From: Isoetes taiwanensis
Lineage: Eukaryota; Streptophyta; Lycopodiopsida; Isoetales; Isoetaceae
Assembly: GCA_021234155.1 (NCBI GenBank)
Contig: JAJEKV010000033.1
Coordinates: 6,936,635 to 7,000,634, forward strand
Direction of reading: 5' to 3'
DNA length: 64,000 nt
The position numbers and the translations under genes were made by a program. Numbering within the stretch: the stretch's first letter is position 1; each line of letters opens with the position of its first letter. A model generated the notes under the pieces. It saw only the letters and a list, made by a program, of their open reading frames with translations. It did no database searches and had not been told where the DNA came from. Positions 10,671 to 22,797 of the stretch are shown here, in pieces.

Positions 10671-12176
10671 ATGAGAACTATGGCAAGGACAAATCGTTGG
10701 AAAGGCGAGTTACCAGTAGATGTTTTGGAGAAGGTGCTCCTTAAGCTGGAGGATGCAGCAGATGTGGCCAGATTTTCTATGGTCTCGAAATACTGGTATG
10801 AATATTTGCATTCTATATCCTTTTGGAACATGCAACCTGCTGCATCTTCTCGTCCCTTGTTATGTTATCTGGATAATCATCATCTCTTCTGGGTTCCTTC
10901 CTCCTCCAAAAACTTTTCTAGGAAATTGGAAGACATGAAACAGAATACTCCATGGAAGAGATTATCCAAGCAATGGGTGAACTGTCTTAGTATTTCCCAC
11001 TATTCCTTCTCCCATGGTTTTCTGTGCCTGTCATTTTGCACTAAGCATAGTAGGGATTATGACTATGAGATCTGGATTTATCATCCATTTAACTTGAATG
11101 CTCCTAAATATGTTCTATATCCTTCCAAGGATGTCTTACGCTGTCATGAAAAAGTCTGTGACATGTCCTTTAACTTGGATTTGTCAAGTGGAAATTATAA
11201 GCTAATCCTTGCTGTAGAGACCTGCATGTGGTCCGATTTTCATCATTGTATTGCAATTGTAATCTATAGCTCAACAACTGATACATGGACCAGAAGCAAA
11301 TGTTTAGAAGACAGCCTTTTTAATGGCCGCATGCACATGTGTTGTATTAGGAATTCTATATATTTCCTACTAAAGAGACATACGAGACTCAAGATATCAA
11401 AATTCCATATTACTACAGAGACTTCGTCAAGCAGGTTTTTAAGTGCTGACAACTTATTGAACAGTGTGTCAACACTTTCTTTGGTGCAAAGTGAGGGGAA
11501 GCTTATGGTGGTTGGAGTCGGAAATTCTTACGCATATACATGGCTCGTGCGGGCCCATAGAGAGAAACAAATCTATATATTAAGATTGTTATCCAAATTT
11601 GCACTAGGCAGTTTTTCTTTTGATGCTTCTTTGAGACATGGGGATGATCTCGCTTGCATTCGTCTCGTTGATCCTCCTCGAAGCTATTCCTCCTCATCAT
11701 ATGACTCCAGCTATTCATCCTCATCCCATGACTCCTCCTCCTCCTCCTCCTCCTCCGACGACTCCAGCTATTCATCATCATCACATGACTCCTCTAACCA
11801 TTCCTCCTCCTCCAACTCCAATTCATCCTCATCATATGACTCCTCCAACTACTCAGCATCATCATCATATGATTCCTCCTCCAGCTATTCATCCCCATCA
11901 CATGGCTCGTCTTTTTCTGATCTATCCTCCTCTTCCTCCTCAGATGAAGATGTAGGCGACATAAATGTTAGTGATCATCTAATAGTGTATGATCCTTCCA
12001 GCAATAGATGGCAGCAAATGGATTTTCCAAGCAGAAATATTGGGTGCTTTTTTTCTATAGAGATAGACAAGCTCTTTGTACCCTCTTTGATTCAAAGGTC
12101 ATCAAAAGGGTTCAAGTTGAACTGTGATACTCTAATGATGCGAAACCCATCTTCAGCCATAGGATGCATAATGTGA
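10671..12176 (+). CDS. F-box protein with Ser-rich low-complexity insert
   Basis: An uninterrupted single-exon frame of 501 codons. Residues 12-52 form an F-box: LPVDVLEKVLLKLED, then VARFSMVSKYWYEYLHS and FW. Established knowledge: F-box proteins bind SKP1 and bring substrates to SCF ubiquitin ligases. The middle (about 60-330) looks like the beta-rich C-terminal region of plant F-box/Kelch or F-box-associated proteins, with YEIWIYHPFN and VIYSSTTDTWTRS, but no clear Kelch repeats. Residues about 338-424 are a Ser-rich block (SSYDSS, SSSHDSS units) ending in SSDEDVGD. The last 75 residues return to ordinary sequence with HLIVYDPSSNRWQQMDFPS, a typical Kelch-blade strand, so the Ser-rich block lies inside the blade domain. 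Met1 and Met4 are both possible starts. The target is unknown. Confidence 0.85.
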   Translation: MRTMARTNRWKGELPVDVLEKVLLKLEDAADVARFSMVSKYWYEYLHSISFWNMQPAASSRPLLCYLDNHHLFWVPSSSKNFSRKLEDMKQNTPWKRLSKQWVNCLSISHYSFSHGFLCLSFCTKHSRDYDYEIWIYHPFNLNAPKYVLYPSKDVLRCHEKVCDMSFNLDLSSGNYKLILAVETCMWSDFHHCIAIVIYSSTTDTWTRSKCLEDSLFNGRMHMCCIRNSIYFLLKRHTRLKISKFHITTETSSSRFLSADNLLNSVSTLSLVQSEGKLMVVGVGNSYAYTWLVRAHREKQIYILRLLSKFALGSFSFDASLRHGDDLACIRLVDPPRSYSSSSYDSSYSSSSHDSSSSSSSSDDSSYSSSSHDSSNHSSSSNSNSSSSYDSSNYSASSSYDSSSSYSSPSHGSSFSDLSSSSSSDEDVGDINVSDHLIVYDPSSNRWQQMDFPSRNIGCFFSIEIDKLFVPSLIQRSSKGFKLNCDTLMMRNPSSAIGCIM

Positions 12177-12235
12177 TTGTGATCATCTGGAGGCTTTAAT
12201 TTAAACTTGATATGGTGCCAAACACCACTACTGGA

Positions 12236-12296
12236 ATGGGCATGCACAAGGCTGGGCATGCACATAGAATGGGCATGCACATAGCCTTGTGCAGAC
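12236..12296. repeat. Short GGGCATGCACA repeats
   Basis: The word GGGCATGCACA occurs three times just after the F-box stop codon. The first copy is followed by AGGC and the stretch ends in GCCTTGTGCA, so part can fold back on itself. It may lie in the 3' untranslated region. Confidence 0.6.
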
Positions 12297-12314
12297 TCCC
12301 TAGATGAGACTCTT

Positions 12315-12532
12315 ATGTGCAAATAATTTGACAATATCAAATATGTGGATAGATATCTTAATTACAAGACCTTTAAAAGTGAGATTTAATCATTAGCACG
12401 TTTGCATAGACTTTTGAAGCAATATGTGCAAATAATTTGACAATATCAAATATGTGGATAGATATCTTAATTACAAGACCTTTAAAAGTGAGATTTAATC
12501 ATTAGCACGTTTGCATAGACTTTTGAAGCAAT
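12315..12532. repeat. Perfect 109-bp tandem duplication
   Basis: 12315-12423 and 12424-12532 are identical base for base by eye. Both begin ATGTGCAAATAATTTGAC and end TTTTGAAGCAAT. It lies 140 bp after the F-box stop. Identity implies a very recent duplication, or an assembly artefact. Confidence 0.9.
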
Positions 12533-14689
12533 TTGAGGCTGCAATCAACTGGGATTTTTGTGAACATTGAAAGCCTTAGAATTGTTATTGTTAGATTTGA
12601 TCTACGGTCATGGAAATTCATGGCGAAATTCATTGATTTAAAGAGAGAAAACAAAAGTGATGTTTTTCAAAGCGTCACAAGATTGCATGCAACACAACCC
12701 CTTCTTTTTTATGGATAAGCAAGTGGAAGTGGTCTCTCATTATATTTACTTATTAGATGTGCAATTTAAAGGTCATGTAGCGTGAAGTATGTCGCATACG
12801 CAAGACTCACAAAAGGATATGCCTTGCTTGCAATGCTAGAAAGAAAATATTTCCAAGTGGATTTTCAAGATGCCCCACCAAAGTTCAACTGCTTTATATG
12901 GAGCTTCGATGTCGCATATGAACATTACAAAGCCTTGATGTGGGGGATGGACATGACAGCTAAAAATGGGCTCAAATAGAGAAGCTGCAAATCTATTTCT
13001 GCCCAAATTTATTATGAGCAAAGCCATTGTGCTACATCCAATCATGTTACCAGAATTTCCAGCCACTTCTCTGGATGCAGCATTCTAGTTAGTGTCCTCT
13101 TTGCATAAAATGCACTAGTTTGAGTCCTCGCAGCATGGTCAATGTAGATTTCTATGGATTGCCCTCAAGACTTCGAAAAGGTTAGCCAAAAAGGGAGTGC
13201 AAGAGTGTTGGTACGCTAAGGCATCGCAATGGCTTGCCTCCGATGCCTTGGCCCGCCTCTTTGGGATTTGGTTTAGGAAACATGCCTCCTTTCCAACATG
13301 GATGCAACACCCAAATATTGCAGTAAAACCTAGACAAAAAAGGGACTTCAAAAAGATATGAATCAGGTAATGCAGCACGTCAAACATGTCAAGGACACGT
13401 GTAACTCCAAGTGAACTTCCCTCAAGAACACGTGTAACTCCAAGTGAACTTCCCACCAAGATGCAATTTCACAAAGATCAAGGGAAGATGGTTTCATCTA
13501 GCGACCTTGGTATTTGAATATTCATCTAGCACTTAAAGTGAGACATGCTATTGGTCAGTGCAAGGTCTCATCTAATCAAGGTTGGCTGGTCGCATATCTA
13601 AGGTCGAGTGTTAGAAGAGGATCTGCAGATTGTATCAATTGAATGTAATTGAATATGATGAACATTTTATCTTTATATTTCAGTATATTATGAGATATGA
13701 GGCATGTTCTATTGTCTATTTCGAGAACCTCCCTTCCTCTCAAAACCCATCAGATATGAGGACCAAAAATATATGTTTTTTTCCTTCACCAAATGATTGT
13801 TCATGAAATTGGTTGAAGGAGCAGGTTGATGGAGAGAGCTACACAGGAAAACGACCCTACACAAAAGTAGATCATTCTCTTTCTTATTGAAGGTGATAAT
13901 CATATTAAACAAAGAGAAAACAAGTTTGACATCAATTCATGAAGACAACCTATAGTTTTTCTGTTTTACTTTTATGCAACATATCTAGAAGGCTGCAATG
14001 CATTCCTAGTTGTATTTTATTCCGGTATAAATCGTCTCATAGACCCAAATGGTTTCTCATAGACGTTAATATAATCTTTCTTTTTATATTTTCTGCTGGA
14101 TATTGTCATATAGCCAAACTCACATGCGAGCATGTTCTTTGTGATTGCATAAAGCTACATAGGGACTTGAATTAGTAATATTTAGCATTTGGTCGACCTA
14201 TTATGTTGTTGGCAATATTGAAATATAGAGAATTGCATGTGGTACTAAAATTCATCGTTGTTGTCTCATTACGTCTTTATATTTGACATGCATGCAAGGG
14301 ATATAGCTTGTTTTACTAATATTAAGCATAAAATTTGTAGAAATGAGGAATAGACTGATGTTAAATTGCATATAATCTAATGGAATCCCAAATCTGCAAG
14401 TATTGTTAGTCATTTAAGCATTCACCCTCGTTTCTCATGTGCCTTAAAGGGTCGGGCAAACCAAAAAATTAAAAGGCAGGGGCTGACCCATCAAATGTCC
14501 TGCTAGCTGGGGATTTTAATGGCAGGTGGCAAGTAAATAAGCTAATAATTTTAAAATAATCTAAATGTATAAATTGGAAGAATTATCTAGAGTGGTTATT
14601 ACAGACTGATACTAAAAGACTAAATCTCTCTTTGAATCAGCTCCTACTATTAACCAATTTGTATATTTTAGCATAAGTTGCTTTATAGG
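12533..14689. other. Intergenic; one 33-bp duplication
   Basis: No gene recognised. 13389-13421 and 13422-13454 are near-identical 33-bp copies (TCAAGRACACGTGTAACTCC...). The minus-strand frame over 13139-13459 only translates that duplication. The rest is AT-rich single-copy-looking sequence. Confidence 0.45.
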
Positions 14690-16290
14690 CAACTCAAGCC
14701 TCCATGGCAAAGGAGTGCAGTCCCATCATTTAGAAACTTCTTGAACCCTTGTTGTTGCGAATATCTATCAACATTATTCCACATCCTTAGAGATTCTTTC
14801 AGCCCATAGACAATATATTTGAGTTTCCAACTTTATTGTCACCTTCAACTTCAAACATTGGTGCTTGCTTCATGTATAGGCTAACAAAACCCCAATACTA
14901 GTCAGCTTACAAAATGTGAAAACTTTTTCATAGTCCATTATACCTCTTTTTTGAGAAAATCCCTGTGATACTTATCTTGGCTTGAACTTTTATTCATAAT
15001 TTGGTCATGTTCCCACTTTATATATCCATTTGTTACCAATCACATTTTTACCAGCGGGTTTGTCTACTATTTTATATGTTTGTGTTATTTCAAAGCCCTG
15101 TATTTCTCCACCTTTGCATTTCTCTGCTTCTCTGCATTCTCAAGTCTCATAGCCGCATTAAACCCTTGGGACACTTCTAGTTTTAGAATTTCTAGTACTT
15201 GAGTGATGTCAGCTTCAATGCTGTTAAGTACATCAAAATCCGTAAGTTTAAAAAACGTTTTTTAAGATTTTTAAAATTTTTGAAAAAATCTTAAAAAACG
15301 TATTTCATATAAAATACGTTAAAAATCTTTAAAATCCTTAAAAATCTTTAAAAATCCTTAAAGATCCTTAGATTGTGATTTTTTTTTTTATCCAAATAGA
15401 TGATATTCTTGAACTTGTTTATATTTGTATATAAAATTCTTATATTTCTTAACCTCTATAATAATGTTTTTTCTGAACTTTCTTAAGAGTTGCATGGCGA
15501 AACAGTTGTGATATCTTTGTACTTGAACTTAATAATTTCTAATAGCGGCATAAGCTTCTGATTTATTTATTGGCATGCTACGTATTGTAACTTGTAGAAA
15601 AATGAACATTTTAATAGTAGCAAAATGTCCAATAAAGCAATGCAAAGAATGTGCAATTTTTTTTTATTTTTATTTTTTGGTCATACCAAATCATAAAAAT
15701 CCTTTAAAAAATGTGAGGAAGAGGTACTTTAAAAATAAAAAACAGGTTTTTTAACGACATTTCAGTTTCTCCATTTTGTAACCTTTTCCTTTTCCATCAT
15801 TTATACGTCTGTATTCCATGGGATTTAGGTCCATCTCCTCTCTAAGCTTTTCAAGTTATGTTCTCCTTTTTTTTCTTTCTTGTTGAGTCTTCTCAATAGT
15901 TATTATGTCATGATATATATCGTTGATTGTTCTCCTTCCATGTTATGCTCTCCTATAGGCTAGTTCTTTGTTTGTTCGTTTGGGTCTCATTGGCCATTTG
16001 GTCTTCTTGGACAATGAAAGAGACAATTCAATTCAATTCAATTCGTCTAGTTTACTTCAGTTCTGAAAATGTTGTCCTCATCAAATTCATACCATTTTAA
16101 AAATAACATCTCTACCAATAACTACTTACCTTTTTGTCCATAACTTATGATCTATAAGCCTTGGATCATTCATAGTATCCAACCAACAAATCTTTAATGG
16201 CTATATTAGACAAATTTTAGTCTAAGTTCCTTTGGAACATGTGGATATGTCACATAACCCATATGTTCTAAACATTTTATAGATAGATAT
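14690..16290 (-). pseudogene. Decayed Ty1/copia pol fragment
   Basis: Minus-strand translation in shifting frames gives copia landmarks in the right order. The integrase end YVTYPHVPKELRLKF is near 16240-16200, GYYE.SKAYR near 16165-16140, and IGRDVIFK near 16100. Then comes the reverse-transcriptase entry PAGKNVIGNKWIYK near 15060-15000, QKRGIMDYEKVF near 14950, and VYGLKESLRMW near 14810. Established knowledge: this is the integrase-to-RT part of a copia polyprotein. Stops and frameshifts are frequent, and the RNase H and LTRs are not seen. The spacer between integrase and RT (about 15240-16080) is longer than usual and very AT-rich, with hairpins at 15255-15320, so extra sequence has probably been inserted or expanded there. 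Confidence 0.75.
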
Positions 16291-16556
16291 ATTTCCATTG
16301 CATATCTCCTCTGAAGTTTTATCCTTTATACTTGCAGTCTTGTGTGTTTCTTCCCGTAAAATTTTTGGAATACCTGATTGTTTGTGCACTGATCTAACTG
16401 CATCAAGTGCAGTGTCGCAAAAATACGCGTATTTTTTGAAAAGGATCCATTTCATACCGTACTTGTACGTACGTACGTATTTTAAAAAAATACTCCTGAC
16501 GTTTTTTTTTTTAAATACTACTTGTTTTTCATAGAACAGTAAACTTGCATTTACCA

Positions 16557-16625
16557 AGAATTGAACCTGGGCCTCCTAGATATAGCAAACTAACATACTA
16601 ACCAACTTCCCCTACATCAGTTTTA
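16557..16625 (-). other. tRNA-like (possible SINE head) segment
   Basis: On the minus strand this reads AAGTTGGTTAGTATGTTAG, then GCTATATCTAGGAGGCC and CAGGTTCAATTCTTGG. The last part resembles a pol III B box (GGTTCRANTCC), and the first part a tRNA D-arm and A box. The cloverleaf is imperfect and the anticodon arm is not convincing. It is more likely a tRNA-derived repeat than a working tRNA gene. Confidence 0.35.
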
Positions 16626-17793
16626 TGTTTTATTTCACTGTTTTATTCTATTTAAACACTGTTTTTTTATTTTTAAAAAATACTCCAAGCGTCACGTAAG
16701 GGCAGATGCGATGCATGCGCGTCGGGACAACAACGATCAAGTGTAGTCGATTTTCTTTCTCTTGTGCCATTTTCTTTGAGGTGTGTACATGCGCATTAGT
16801 TGTATTTGATCCCATGTTTCTAGCATCGCATGTCTGTTGCCAGGGCCTTTTGGTGTAGAGTTTTAGGGAAAGCTATTTCCGGGGGATTTTAAGAATCTGT
16901 TTTCTGGCATGAACACCCTTTCCTATGTGATGACACGGTGCAAGATTCTGGTCAAAATCTGATATAGGCAAGAGTGCCATAACACCTACCCACCACCAAG
17001 ACAGCCTATTGTTAGGTAGATTACGACGACAACCGATATGGAGCAAGCCACGAGGGATTGGGGAAAATATGGCAAAAGTTATGTAAGTGTTGTTCCTAAT
17101 GGTTTCTAAGAGTATATCTAATAGGGGCTAGGAAAACTTCATAACCATTACAATTATCCAAGCTTAAAGATACGTCAAAATTATGCAAGGGGCTGCCTTA
17201 AAATAAGGGGATAACCTTTAAGCTTAGGAAAGCCTTGATCTATTATTAAACAAAAGCATGATTATTAACGGAAAGGGTCGGGTCATGAACACTACATCAG
17301 TTTAAAAGGAGAAGCGCTACCTTTTGTCCACCAAAAGGTACCTTTGTTTAAAAAGGGTGGATATCAACTTCGAATATATATAATGAGGGAGGCTTGGCTA
17401 GTACCATCTCTTTTATCCCAAATATTGTCTTAAAATCTTCAAGAAACTATAAAATTCCATTATTCATATCAATTCGTATCAAAGCCCATTTTCAGTCCTT
17501 TATCCTAGTAAAATGGTCAACCATTTCAATATTCCTGATAGCCAGTACCAGTAAGTGCTAAGGACTGCAGACTTCGTAGCTAAACAAATTGTTGATCAAA
17601 TTGCTTTGTCTACGCCTACATATGAGCAAGACTATTAAACAAAAATAGGAGCAAATTGCATCAGTCTATGGGTTTTTGCCCAGTGATTTCCAACAACCTC
17701 CATTGGCAAATAACCCTCCATCACCTGCAAATTTTTGATCAAGTACTCCCAGCACAGACAATGCTACGTTGGAGAAAGTGGCGGGAATGCCAG
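16626..17793. other. Intergenic, nothing assigned
   Basis: No coding frame above about 60 codons has any family feature. An 18-bp perfect palindrome (16419-16436) lies just to the left. The LINE poly(A) end begins at 17794. Confidence 0.4.
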
Positions 17794-20540
17794 TTTTTTT
17801 TTTTTTTGAAGAACTGTGTCATCAATATATTAAAAGAATGGTAATGTTACAAAGCAAGTGAGGAGGAAGGAGAACTGCCCCAAAGAGACAGCGATACCTC
17901 GACACTCCACAACAAACTCACAGAAAAACTGCAACTCTACTGCTGTACAAACCGACCATCACCATCTACAACACCCAAGAAGTCCCGCCAAATGGCAAAC
18001 TTAGCTCTACTACTCGGGAACACCAGAAAGCTTTGAAATAGCTTGTACCGAAGTCGAGGAATTAGAGAGGCCGGCTGCTGAATCCCTGAAAGATCCACAA
18101 CCGCCGCTTCCAAATCAGCCATACCAACCAAGCCACGCCGACGGATGCAAGGCTTCTTTGCCGCAAGAGCGGCCAAGCACCGAGGATACACATGAAGCAA
18201 AAGAAGCTGGCGGCTAGTCAATCTCACCTGAAACAGAGCCCTAACCCAATCCCGTGCAGACGCAAATGAGGGCATAAAACCGGACAATGCTCCACGATCT
18301 CAACGATGAAGGCCACAACAAGGGCGAGAGGGCTCACACCCGCCTAAACCGACTCACAAGGGCATTCACCCCGATACACGGGTGCACCACCGCCACGTAA
18401 GCACCCTAACCTTTCGGTGGGGAAGTGAGCTCCATGTCCACGCCCAAACCCGCCATCGAGAACCTCGGAAGCTGCGAGACCACTTGCTCGAAGGGGCAAT
18501 TGTGTCATGAATAGCCCGACACCGATAAGAAGACCGCACAAAGCAAGAAGACACAACATCCGGATGAACCTTCCAAACCTGCACCACCACATCATCCCCG
18601 AGGGACTATAGGTATGTGTAGCGGAATACTCCCCGCCCACGTGCTCCCGAGATAGCTTGGCCACGCCCTCGAAAAGCGAGCTCGAAAAAACTCCCACGAA
18701 GCTAGCTGACCACCCCAATACCAATCCTCCAAGGTGAGCGCGGCCAGCCGCCTCCTTCCAACTGCTTGTCCGAGCATGCACAGTGGCAGCCAAGGGCAAG
18801 TGCGCAGGGGGTAAAGGAACCCACAAGAAAGGAGAAGAGTGGTGATAAACTGAGGCATAATCTAGCTGGAAGAGCACACGCACATGATCCCAAGCCCGCA
18901 ACACTCCTGTGAGAAAAGGGGATGCATGTGGGAAAGGCCGGAGACCATACAATAGTGCCCAGGGCAACTCCACATGCACAGACGGCTTCCCAAACACCAC
19001 ACAATGGCGAAGAGACTGCAACAACAGCGCCGCACCAGGAGAAGATGCTCCATCCTGCAGAATGCTCCAAACAAACTTGGAGACCAACACCTTACTATGC
19101 AGCGCTAAATCCAGAATGGCCAAGCCCCCATCCTCCCGGGGGCGGAGACACTTCCACCAAGCCACTTTAACGACCGCCCCTTCATCATCCCCGCCCCACA
19201 CAAAATTTCGAACAATCTTATCCAAAGCCTGTATCTTACCCTCAGGAGCTAGCATCGCAGATGCTGTATACACATGAGTGCTACAAAGTACTGACTTGGC
19301 AATAGTGATCCTACCTGCCATGGACAACTTGCTACCCTTCCACCAATTGAGGTGTTTCTGCAATCCCTGCAATATCTCATCCCACACCCTCCCCATGGAA
19401 ACATCCCCTCCAAAGGGAATACCCAACAGCTTGGTACACACATTACCTGGAAGCACCTTCCAAGGGAATAGAGCCAAACAAGGGGGAGGCGGAGTCAGCT
19501 GGGTCCACAATGCGGAGCACTTACCCCAATTCAGAAGAATGCCTGAGGCCAAGGAGAAAGTATCCAACAAACCCTTCACATTCTGCAAATTCCTCTCTTC
19601 TGCCACCAAGAAGAGGAAAGTGTCATCGGCAAACTGGTTAATAATTTGCTGGCTACCATCCTGCATCCGAAGCCCATCCACTACTCCCTCCTCCACTGCA
19701 GCCAAAAACAACTGAGACAGTGCCTCCGCCACAATCGTAAACAAAAACGGCGCCAAAGGGCACCCCTGACGCACCCCTCTGCCTAAGGAGAAAAAGGCGG
19801 AGGGTTCACCCTGGCACACCACCGTAGCCCGTGCTGACCTATGCAGCTTCATGACTGTCTCGGTAAAGCGTGGACCACAGCCCAACGCTAACATCATGGC
19901 AGACAAGAACTCCCAACGGACACTATCGTAAGCTTTGGCAAAGTCAAGCTTAAGATAGGCAATGCCTTGCCCTGTTCTTCTGGCCCAATAAAGGCCCTCA
20001 TAAGCTGCGGCAACATTAGTCAAAATGTTCCTCCCAGGGACAAACCCAGACTGCACCTTACTAATGGAAGAAGTCAACACCGGCTTCAACTTCTCTGCCA
20101 GGTATCAAGGAAATGCATGCGGTATTCAAGATCCTATCCATTTGAGAAGACTGCAGCAACTCAAGGTACACCTGGTACACCGACTCACCAGCCCACTCCC
20201 AATAAGTCTGAAAGAACTCCACAGGGATGCCATCCAGCCCAGGACATTTATCCTTGGCCATGCACATACATGCCGCCGCTAAATCCTCTCTGGAGAGCTC
20301 CTGCTCCAAGCTCTCACGCTGGTGAGGCAGAATAGATGGCTTAACAGCCCCAGGAGAACAGAGGAGTCTTCTTACAGCTATGGGAAAAGTTTCTTCGAAA
20401 GAGTTGGAGCAACCGCGTTGTAAAAGCTCCAAGCAATGGATAAGTACCTTACAGAAGAAGTTAGGATTTGGTGGCAGGGAAGGAAGAAGATGGTTCTGTG
20501 GAAAGAATTCAAAACAACTTTCGAAATTCATAACTTACCT
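17794..20540 (-). mobile_element. L1-like LINE, 5'-truncated, ORF2 C-terminal half
   Basis: A minus-strand ORF2 lies mostly in one 581-codon frame (18344-20089). It contains the RT motifs VQSGFVPGRNILTN, LKLDFAKAYDSVRWEF, GVRQGCPLAPFLFTIVAEA, FADDTFLF and LGIPFGG, typical of plant L1/Lian-type elements. Upstream (20061-20531), CMAKDKCPGLDGIPVEFFQ gives RT motif 0-1 after one frameshift. Downstream (17937-18287) the C terminus ends in LIPRLRYKLFQSFLVFP after another shift. The endonuclease and ORF1 are absent. A 14-base T run at 17794-17807 is the poly(A) tail of the minus-strand transcript. No matching target duplication is found at the other end, which lies near the GATA microsatellite. Codon use is GC-rich compared with its surroundings. 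Confidence 0.9.
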
Positions 20541-20563
20541 GCAAGCTATTTTATAGATTTTAG

Positions 20564-20710
<147 letters not shown>

Positions 20711-21030
20711 TATTTTTACGTCATGCCACATTGGCAACGTCCATGAGGACATATGACGGACCCCCAGAGACTTGAACACAAGATCTCTTAGTTGAGGAAT
20801 ATATTTACATAAGCAGCATGGGAATCTCCGTATCAATATACTAGCAAGTTCAATTATCCATTGGCACAAATGAAAGACCTCAGTGACAAAGTATTAACTA
20901 TAGGAAACTCATATCGGGATTAAGGGAAGAATATATTCAAAGCTTAGACTCATTGAACCTCAAATATTAGATGAAGCAGTACGGAAAGCAGAAGCTGCGA
21001 AAAGAAAGTTTAATCGTAGAGGAGTAAAGT
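20711..21030. other. Intergenic with a tRNA-like word
   Basis: No gene. At 20759-20790 the top strand reads CCCCCAGAGACTTGAACACAAGATCTC, the complement of a B-box-like word, reminiscent of tRNA-derived repeats. Confidence 0.3.
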
Positions 21031-21597
21031 GTTAAAATCAAAGGCTTTGAGTCCGGGAATTGAACCCAGGAGAATCCAAGCTCAATCTCCAACACTCTTC
21101 TTCTTCTTTATCACCAGCAACTACTATCACAACAGAATCCACAAAGGATACAAATTAAGCACAAAGCTTTAATCACAGTAAGCACAAAGCATTAATCACA
21201 AATTGAGCACATAGCTTGGGCACACACAGTAATCTACGGTAACCAGTAACCGGATGATCTGATGCCTCTGAGCTGCCAATTCCAGCAAATCTGATCACCT
21301 GATGCCTGCTCCGATTACCTGGGCTGCCGATTCCTGCAATTCCGATCACCTGCAAAGCAAGCCTGTGGCAAACGGCTGCTATGCTGCTTATCTGCAATCG
21401 GCTGGTTCCACCTGTGACCTCTTATAGAACAAAATCTATGTTATCCTTTTTCTTCTATTTGCTTTTCTATTCCTTCCCTTTATTTATACCAATATCATGC
21501 AATTGCATATGTTGACAATACCATGTGTTTCTTCATGCAAATGCCATGTGTAGACACCAACACATAGGCATGCCAAAACAAATAGTTAAATGCAACA
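21031..21597 (-). mobile_element. Copia 3' LTR (567 bp)
   Basis: The top strand runs from TGTTAAAATC (21031) to ATGCAACA (21597), so the LTR has TG..CA ends. It is followed at 21598-21610 by ATCTCCCCCTCAT, which on the minus strand is the purine tract ATGAGGGGGAGAT typical of the copia 3' end. The copia RNase H frame starts at once beyond it. No partner LTR is present because the element is cut at about 22797. Confidence 0.65.
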
Positions 21598-22797
21598 ATC
21601 TCCCCCTCATACATATGTGATAGCCGGTTCAATATTTCCTACACCTAACTCTTTCGGAAACATCTTAAATTTGAACTCCGGCAAAGCTTTTGTAAATATG
21701 TCTGCACACTGCATATCAGTAGGTCTATATAGGATAGTTATTTTCCCACTTTTTACGTCATCACATATGAAATGATTATGTAACTCAATATGCTTGGTTC
21801 TTTCGTGTAGAACCAGATTTTTAGTGTTGGCAATGCAGCTTGTACTATCACAATATAGTGGCATTGGTTCTTTCTGCATTATACCTAATTCTGCTAGTAA
21901 TTGTCTAAGCCAAATTATTTCTCTAGAGGCAAGAGATACTGCTGCATATTTGCAGTAGAAAGAGCAATAGAGGGTTGTTTCTTACTTTTCCAAGCGATAG
22001 CTGTCTTGCCAAGTAAACATGCATATCCAGATCTTGGCCTACGTGTATCCACATCACCTTCCCAATCTGCATCTGCAAAACCTTCAAGTAATAGACCGTC
22101 CAATTTTACACCATGTTCACGTCTAAAGATAAGTCCATAATTTTGAGTGCTCTTCAAAAACCTTAGAATACATTTTGCGCATTTCCAATGTCCTTCACCA
22201 GGATTGTTCAAAAATTGGCTCAGCATATTTACTCCATATGAAATATCAGGACGTGTATAGTTTGATACATATTGAAGACATCCAATAATTCCCTATAAGG
22301 TCGATTCATCATAATATTCTTTTCTTCTTCTGTTTTCGGACACATCTCAGAGCTAATTCTTTGCCTGCTACAGGGGTGCTTGCAGGATTACGTTCTTCCA
22401 TCTTAAACCTTTTAAGCATACCTAAAATATTCTTTTTCTGGGTAAAAGCTACAATTCCCTTTTCTCTATGTCTATAGACTTCCATACCTAATAACTGTTT
22501 AAGTTCCCCTAAATCTGTCATTTGAAATCTTTGCTTCAAAATATCTTTGCAATGTTCTAAGCAGTTAACATTGTTAGCAGCCATAACACAATCAGCTACA
22601 TATACTGCGATTATGCAAAAGAAATCTTCGTCTCTATAGACATACACATTTCCATCCATGTTTAATTTTCCAAACCCATGTTCTTTCAAATGATTATCAA
22701 GGCATACATACCATTGCCGTGGTGCCTGTCTTAAACCATATACTGCCTTTTGCAATTTCCATACTTTATCTCCATCAATTTCATAACCAGGGGTTGG
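21598..22797 (-). mobile_element. Ty1/copia RT-RNase H fragment
   Basis: Minus-strand frames read the C-terminal RT and RNase H of a copia polyprotein. 22309-22836 carries VWKLQKAVYGLRQAPRQWY, YVADCVMA (degenerate YVDD), DLGELKQLLGMEV and RFKMEERNPASTPV. 21915-22226 carries HWKCAKCILRFLKSTQNYGL and GFADADWEGDVDTRRPRSGY. 21607-21879 carries LYCDSTSCIANTKN, RTKHIELHNHFI and DIFTKALPE, ending at the purine tract. Gag, protease, integrase and the first half of RT are missing. The YVAD in place of YVDD and a few frame breaks show it is inactive. Its upstream end is joined directly to gypsy integrase. Confidence 0.9.

Noticed and set aside
11638-11955. Pro/His-rich frame overlapping the F-box gene
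   Set aside because: It is the alternative reading of the TCC/TCA serine repeat of the real gene.
20759-21075. tRNA genes (GAACCC and TTGAAC words)
   Set aside because: Isolated B-box-like words without a foldable cloverleaf.
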